Below, in pieces: positions 36,960-64,000 of a DNA stretch of 64,000 bases (the stretch's first letter is position 1; every line of letters starts with the position of its first letter). The notes under the pieces were generated by a model, which ran no database searches, was not told the origin of the DNA, and worked only from the letters and a program-made list of their open reading frames with translations. Location of the stretch: contig CAVNZM010000002.1 of NCBI GenBank assembly GCA_963693365.1, positions 2,170,001 through 2,234,000 of the forward strand, in the 5' to 3' direction. Position numbers and translations under genes: made by a program. The DNA comes from Amoebidium appalachense (taxonomy: Eukaryota > Ichthyosporea).

Positions 36960-39294
36960 TGCGTGTGTGTGCGTGTGTGCGTGTCTGTGTGTGCGCGCGC
37001 GTGTGTGCGGTGCACGGTGCACACGTGTGACCGGGGGGCCGGGACTCCTCATATGCATCCCCATCTCAGAGCCGAGTATATGGGCTGACGTGGACGGAAG
37101 AGGGTGCATAAACTTTGTTCCTGCATGGACTTAGGGTCAGGACGCCAGACTTGCAGGCCTGAAGAATCATATAAATGTTCGGAAGAAAAGGCTCAGCTGC
37201 TCGGAGGCGTTCTCATAGCCACCTTGTCCCACTAAACAGTTACTACAGTACGTACCCAGTGTACTGTAGAGCTCCTACTTAGTAACAGGACCTACTACCT
37301 GACTGCCCAGGAGAACAACTTCTTGCACAGAATTTGCTGCATATCTTTGTAGATCTGTTGTTCCAATTGGGTGGGAAAAAAACAGGGGTCGAAACGTTGG
37401 GCATGGCTGGCTGCATGTCTGTTTATTGTAGAACGGTTACTTGGGCACCATGCCCGTTAGAGCAAAAAAAGTGAAATCACACTATCACCTCACGCGTGCC
37501 GCTAAAAACAGTTGTAAAGCTACTGGAAGGTGCTTAATACCATAATACCACAATACACTCAGGGGCCTCCCCAACTGAGCACCACCCCGCCACCGGCACC
37601 ACGGGCAAGTAAGCAAAACCTTGTAACCCTGTAACCGAGATCTTGTAGCCAATAGAAGCATTCCTATTCTATTATTGGTTTGTGCAGGGGATTCTAAATC
37701 TGTCTAAGTTATAAACTAATTTAGATTATTTGCTTCGCTCTAGGGAGATCCAGCCAGCCGAACTGGCGAAATGAAGGGCTGAGTGATCGGCGGTCATATA
37801 CCAAATCCTGCTTATAATTCTTATAATCAATAATTTGAATAGAAAGGGGGTTTTGCTCCATTAATAAATAATATGATAAACAAAGGGACAAGCAAATTTG
37901 GGTGTCCGGCGCCTATTTCGTAGCGAAAACAGGCAAAAACCATAATTTCATCATACACGATCGACCTTGAGGCAAGGTGGTAAGAGGCGATGCAAGACGG
38001 GTTTTGATGATTTTAGCGAGTGCCCCGACTGCTTATATCTTTTTGCGCGTCTTTTTATTTCCTAAAACTTTTTCTTATGAACAAAAACCAACTTTCTAAG
38101 TAAATTTTTTTCTTTTGACTGGATTTATTCGACGGAAAGATATGCAAGTATGCACGGCATACTGAGAAGACAATAAAAACTTCACGAGTTATCCAGTAAC
38201 AAGTGCATACTGAGATACCTGAACACTGTGTGAAAATCATATAAATACTCAATGTGACGACCAACAGAATTCAACAAAAAGTCTAAAGTGTTCACATTGC
38301 CAGCTAGTGTAGCAGATACCCGTAGGGAAAGAGGTAAAACGCGAAAGAAAAATTCACACCTATCAACATGCTTGCGATTAAAAAGGTCAGCACAAAAGTG
38401 GCACCAGCGGCGATGAAAACAAGTAAAATCGGGGCCTAACTGCTTTTGAGAGGCTGTCGGTCTGAGGTTTTGGCCTATCACCGCAAGAGCGGCCCTTACC
38501 TTGGCCCTTACTTTTGGTGCAACCAATCACAAGATTCGAATTGTTCCGGTGAGCCATATAAGGTTAGCCAGAATTTGAAAAAAATCATTTCTACGGTCTA
38601 TGCAGGCTTTGATTGGTTAAAAGGCTAAAGTAATGCCCCACTGACCGCGGCCAGATCTCGTGGTTAGGGTGTAGGCCTTCTCAGGGCCACAGTGCGCGTT
38701 GCTTGTGTTGGCAATAGTGAACAAAACATAGGATTGGTGGTTTCTTTATACCGTCTAATGCCCTTTATCCAGCTGGTGTTGCAAGGTTGGCTGGGAATTT
38801 AATGTAGAGTGTCTGCATACTACAACATATCATCGGAACCTGGGGTCAGCACAGTTACACTTGGTTGGTTTAAAGTCACGAACACAAAGCGGCGTGGATC
38901 TAGATCAACTGCAGGGCTCAGGCTCGCCGTTCCCGACCCGGGCTGCATGTTTTTCTTATTACCTATGCCTTGCCTTTCAAAGTCGACTTTCAAAGTTTCC
39001 ACGCTCGTTTGGGGTTACTGAAAAATGACACATTAGTATCGTGACACCGCTCCATAGCAACGTGGTCCACTCGCACCCACGGCTCTCTCTCTTCGCTGCT
39101 ACAGCTATATCTGCGCAGCCTTGCTAATTGGGCATGCAGATATGCCGCTTCGCCACAAGGTGACGGTCCTACAAGTCCTACACACACGGAGCCCCTGCTG
39201 GTTTAGATCCCTTCTTATTCCGTCCTTGAACGATTGTGCTCAGGCTTCGCAGCGTTTATTGGATGGAGCATCCGGCTCAACGTCCTCGCACGGG

Positions 39295-39301
39295 TATAAA
39301 A
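39295..39301 (+). promoter_or_regulatory. TATA box of the PNGase F-type gene
   Basis: A perfect TATAAAA in a GC-rich setting, 90 nt before the ATG at 39391. It would place transcription start near 39325 and leave a 5' UTR of roughly 65 nt. Confidence 0.6.
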
Positions 39302-39390
39302 GAACAGAACACCAGTTTGTGCCGCACGTACCGTCCCAATATTTGTCTGAGGCGCATGCACTTGTGCCTGCCACTGTGTAACAGGAAAAA

Positions 39391-51679
<12,289 letters not shown>

Positions 51680-52800
51680 AAAAACAGCTGGGGGAAAGTA
51701 GGCGATGATGGGGGAGGAGAGCGGAGAAGGGGTGGGGGGAGAGAGGGGAGAGCAGGGGGGTCAGGTTCGGTGGATGGACCCAGGGCGCAGAGTGATGTAA
51801 ATTTGGTGGCGCGGGGGGGGGGGGGGGGGGAAGGATCGATGTCGATTAAGCAGCTTATTAGCGGTGTAAAGAACATTTTGAATTATAGTGCATAACTGGG
51901 AATTACCTATACGGAACAAAATGAAGTACGGTGTGATTTGGAGCACACGGACACGAAGTAGGTTAGTTGTTCTACTAAGAAGGTGCATTCATGCATGGGA
52001 ACTAAGCCCAGGCAGGTACTGAGATCCAACATGCCAGAAAGAAAAAACTCTAAAATCTCTATGAAATTGCGAAATGATGCGCAGTTCCGGTAACCCCCCC
52101 CCCCCCCCCTCCCCCGCCGTGCAGCGTCCCCCCCGGCACTTCCATGTATGTCTTTGATCAAGGATGAGTCACTTGAAAAACAGAACAATATGTATGATTT
52201 GTGAATGCTTGTTCGCTTCCACGGGATAAGGGATATGGGAGCAAAAGGAGAGATGGAGTAGCCTGTGCATGTGCAACCTTGCATGTGTGTACATGTGCGT
52301 GCGCAAGCGCGTGTGCGTGTGTACACATGTGTGTGTGTGGGCGGGGGCCAATCAGTAAGTATCTGCCATGTTTTCATACACATACCAGCGCCCCCCCCCT
52401 CCCCCCCTCCCCCCCCCCCCCCCCCTTCCGCCCCGGCCGGGCACGCACACACATATGCCGACGTACAACAGCTACTGGTTCTCCTACAATCAAGGGCCAA
52501 ATTAAATTCGCATACGTGGACGTTATTAATATTGTTTTATTGTTGTTTTCGTTTTTGCAACACCAGTGATTCTGCACATGCATAGAGTCAGGACACCAGG
52601 CCCAACCATGTGCAAACACACAACATAACAAAAACATAAGAAATGCCTAAGTCATATGAGCGAAAAACAGTACCTGAAAAGTGTGTTATCATTCATGCAT
52701 TCATTCAGATATCAGCTGCGGCATTCACCATGGATATACTAATCATTATGGTAGACCCCTAAGACATCCGGCCCCATCCCCACCAAGACAGTAAGGCCAA

Positions 52801-52850
<50 letters not shown>

Positions 52851-52892
52851 GGGGGGATGATATAAGAAAAACCCCACAAAGCACACACGTAC
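51680..52892. other. Convergent spacer
   Basis: Between the stops of the PNGase F-type gene (+) and SAS-6 (-). It holds a G-run at about 51811-51830, C-runs near 52096-52110 and 52391-52425, a GT array with G-run at 52808-52856, and otherwise unique sequence. No gene is recognised. Confidence 0.6.

Positions 52893-64000
<11,108 letters not shown>

Larger units (their letters stand above)
35654..39390. other. Divergent intergenic region
   Basis: Separates the starts of the NodB-family gene (-) and the PNGase F-type gene (+). 36480-37030 is GT/GC-rich microsatellite, the pure GT array being 36868-36956. 37140-39390 is the longest stretch in the window without microsatellites or homopolymers. 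TATA-like boxes sit near each end. No further gene is recognised; small ORFs here have no family features. Confidence 0.65.

Overview
The window is nuclear DNA of a eukaryote. All five protein-coding genes recognised are split into many small exons, and their introns are filled with simple sequence: (CA/GT)n, (GA)n and very long C- or G-homopolymers. The gene content (a SAS-6 centriole protein, a Max/Mlx-like bHLH protein, a GPI-type chitin-deacetylase-like protein, a mitochondrial-type ABHD11 hydrolase) suggests a flagellum- or centriole-bearing protist or early opisthokont-like organism. The species cannot be named from the sequence alone.

Layout. 1-800 is a GT microsatellite. 703-3144 is the reverse-transcriptase ORF of a non-LTR retroelement, followed by a (CA)n tract and an A39 tail. 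5.7-12.35 kb (+) is an ABHD11-type alpha/beta hydrolase in 7 coding exons. 15.64-28.33 kb (-) holds a CRAL-TRIO/Sec14 domain (15.64-22.25) and, upstream on the same strand, a bHLH transcription factor (23.10-28.33). The splice phases would let these two be one 623-residue protein. 29.55-35.65 kb (-) is a secreted, probably GPI-anchored NodB-family protein of 368 residues with damaged metal-site motifs. 39.39-51.68 kb (+) is a secreted protein of about 663 residues with a PA domain and a PNGase F-type catalytic region, in about 16 exons. 52.89-63.49 kb (-) is SAS-6, in at least 16 exons, with its start codon not found.

Exon models were built by hand from reading-frame phase, splice consensus and family similarity. 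Phases are consistent throughout, and the modelled coding lengths are multiples of three for the genes with both ends defined. The NodB-type gene and the PNGase F-type gene are divergent, about 3.7 kb apart, each with a TATA-like box. Both families act on N-acetylglucosamine-containing glycans.

The most unusual signals lie in the non-coding architecture. Many introns begin with a splice donor followed within about 5-30 nt by a long C-run on the sense strand. Other donors and acceptors sit directly in (GT)n or (CA)n arrays. A dispersed repeat family has copies that all start at the same point after a G-run and end at different points, most of them directly at another G-run.
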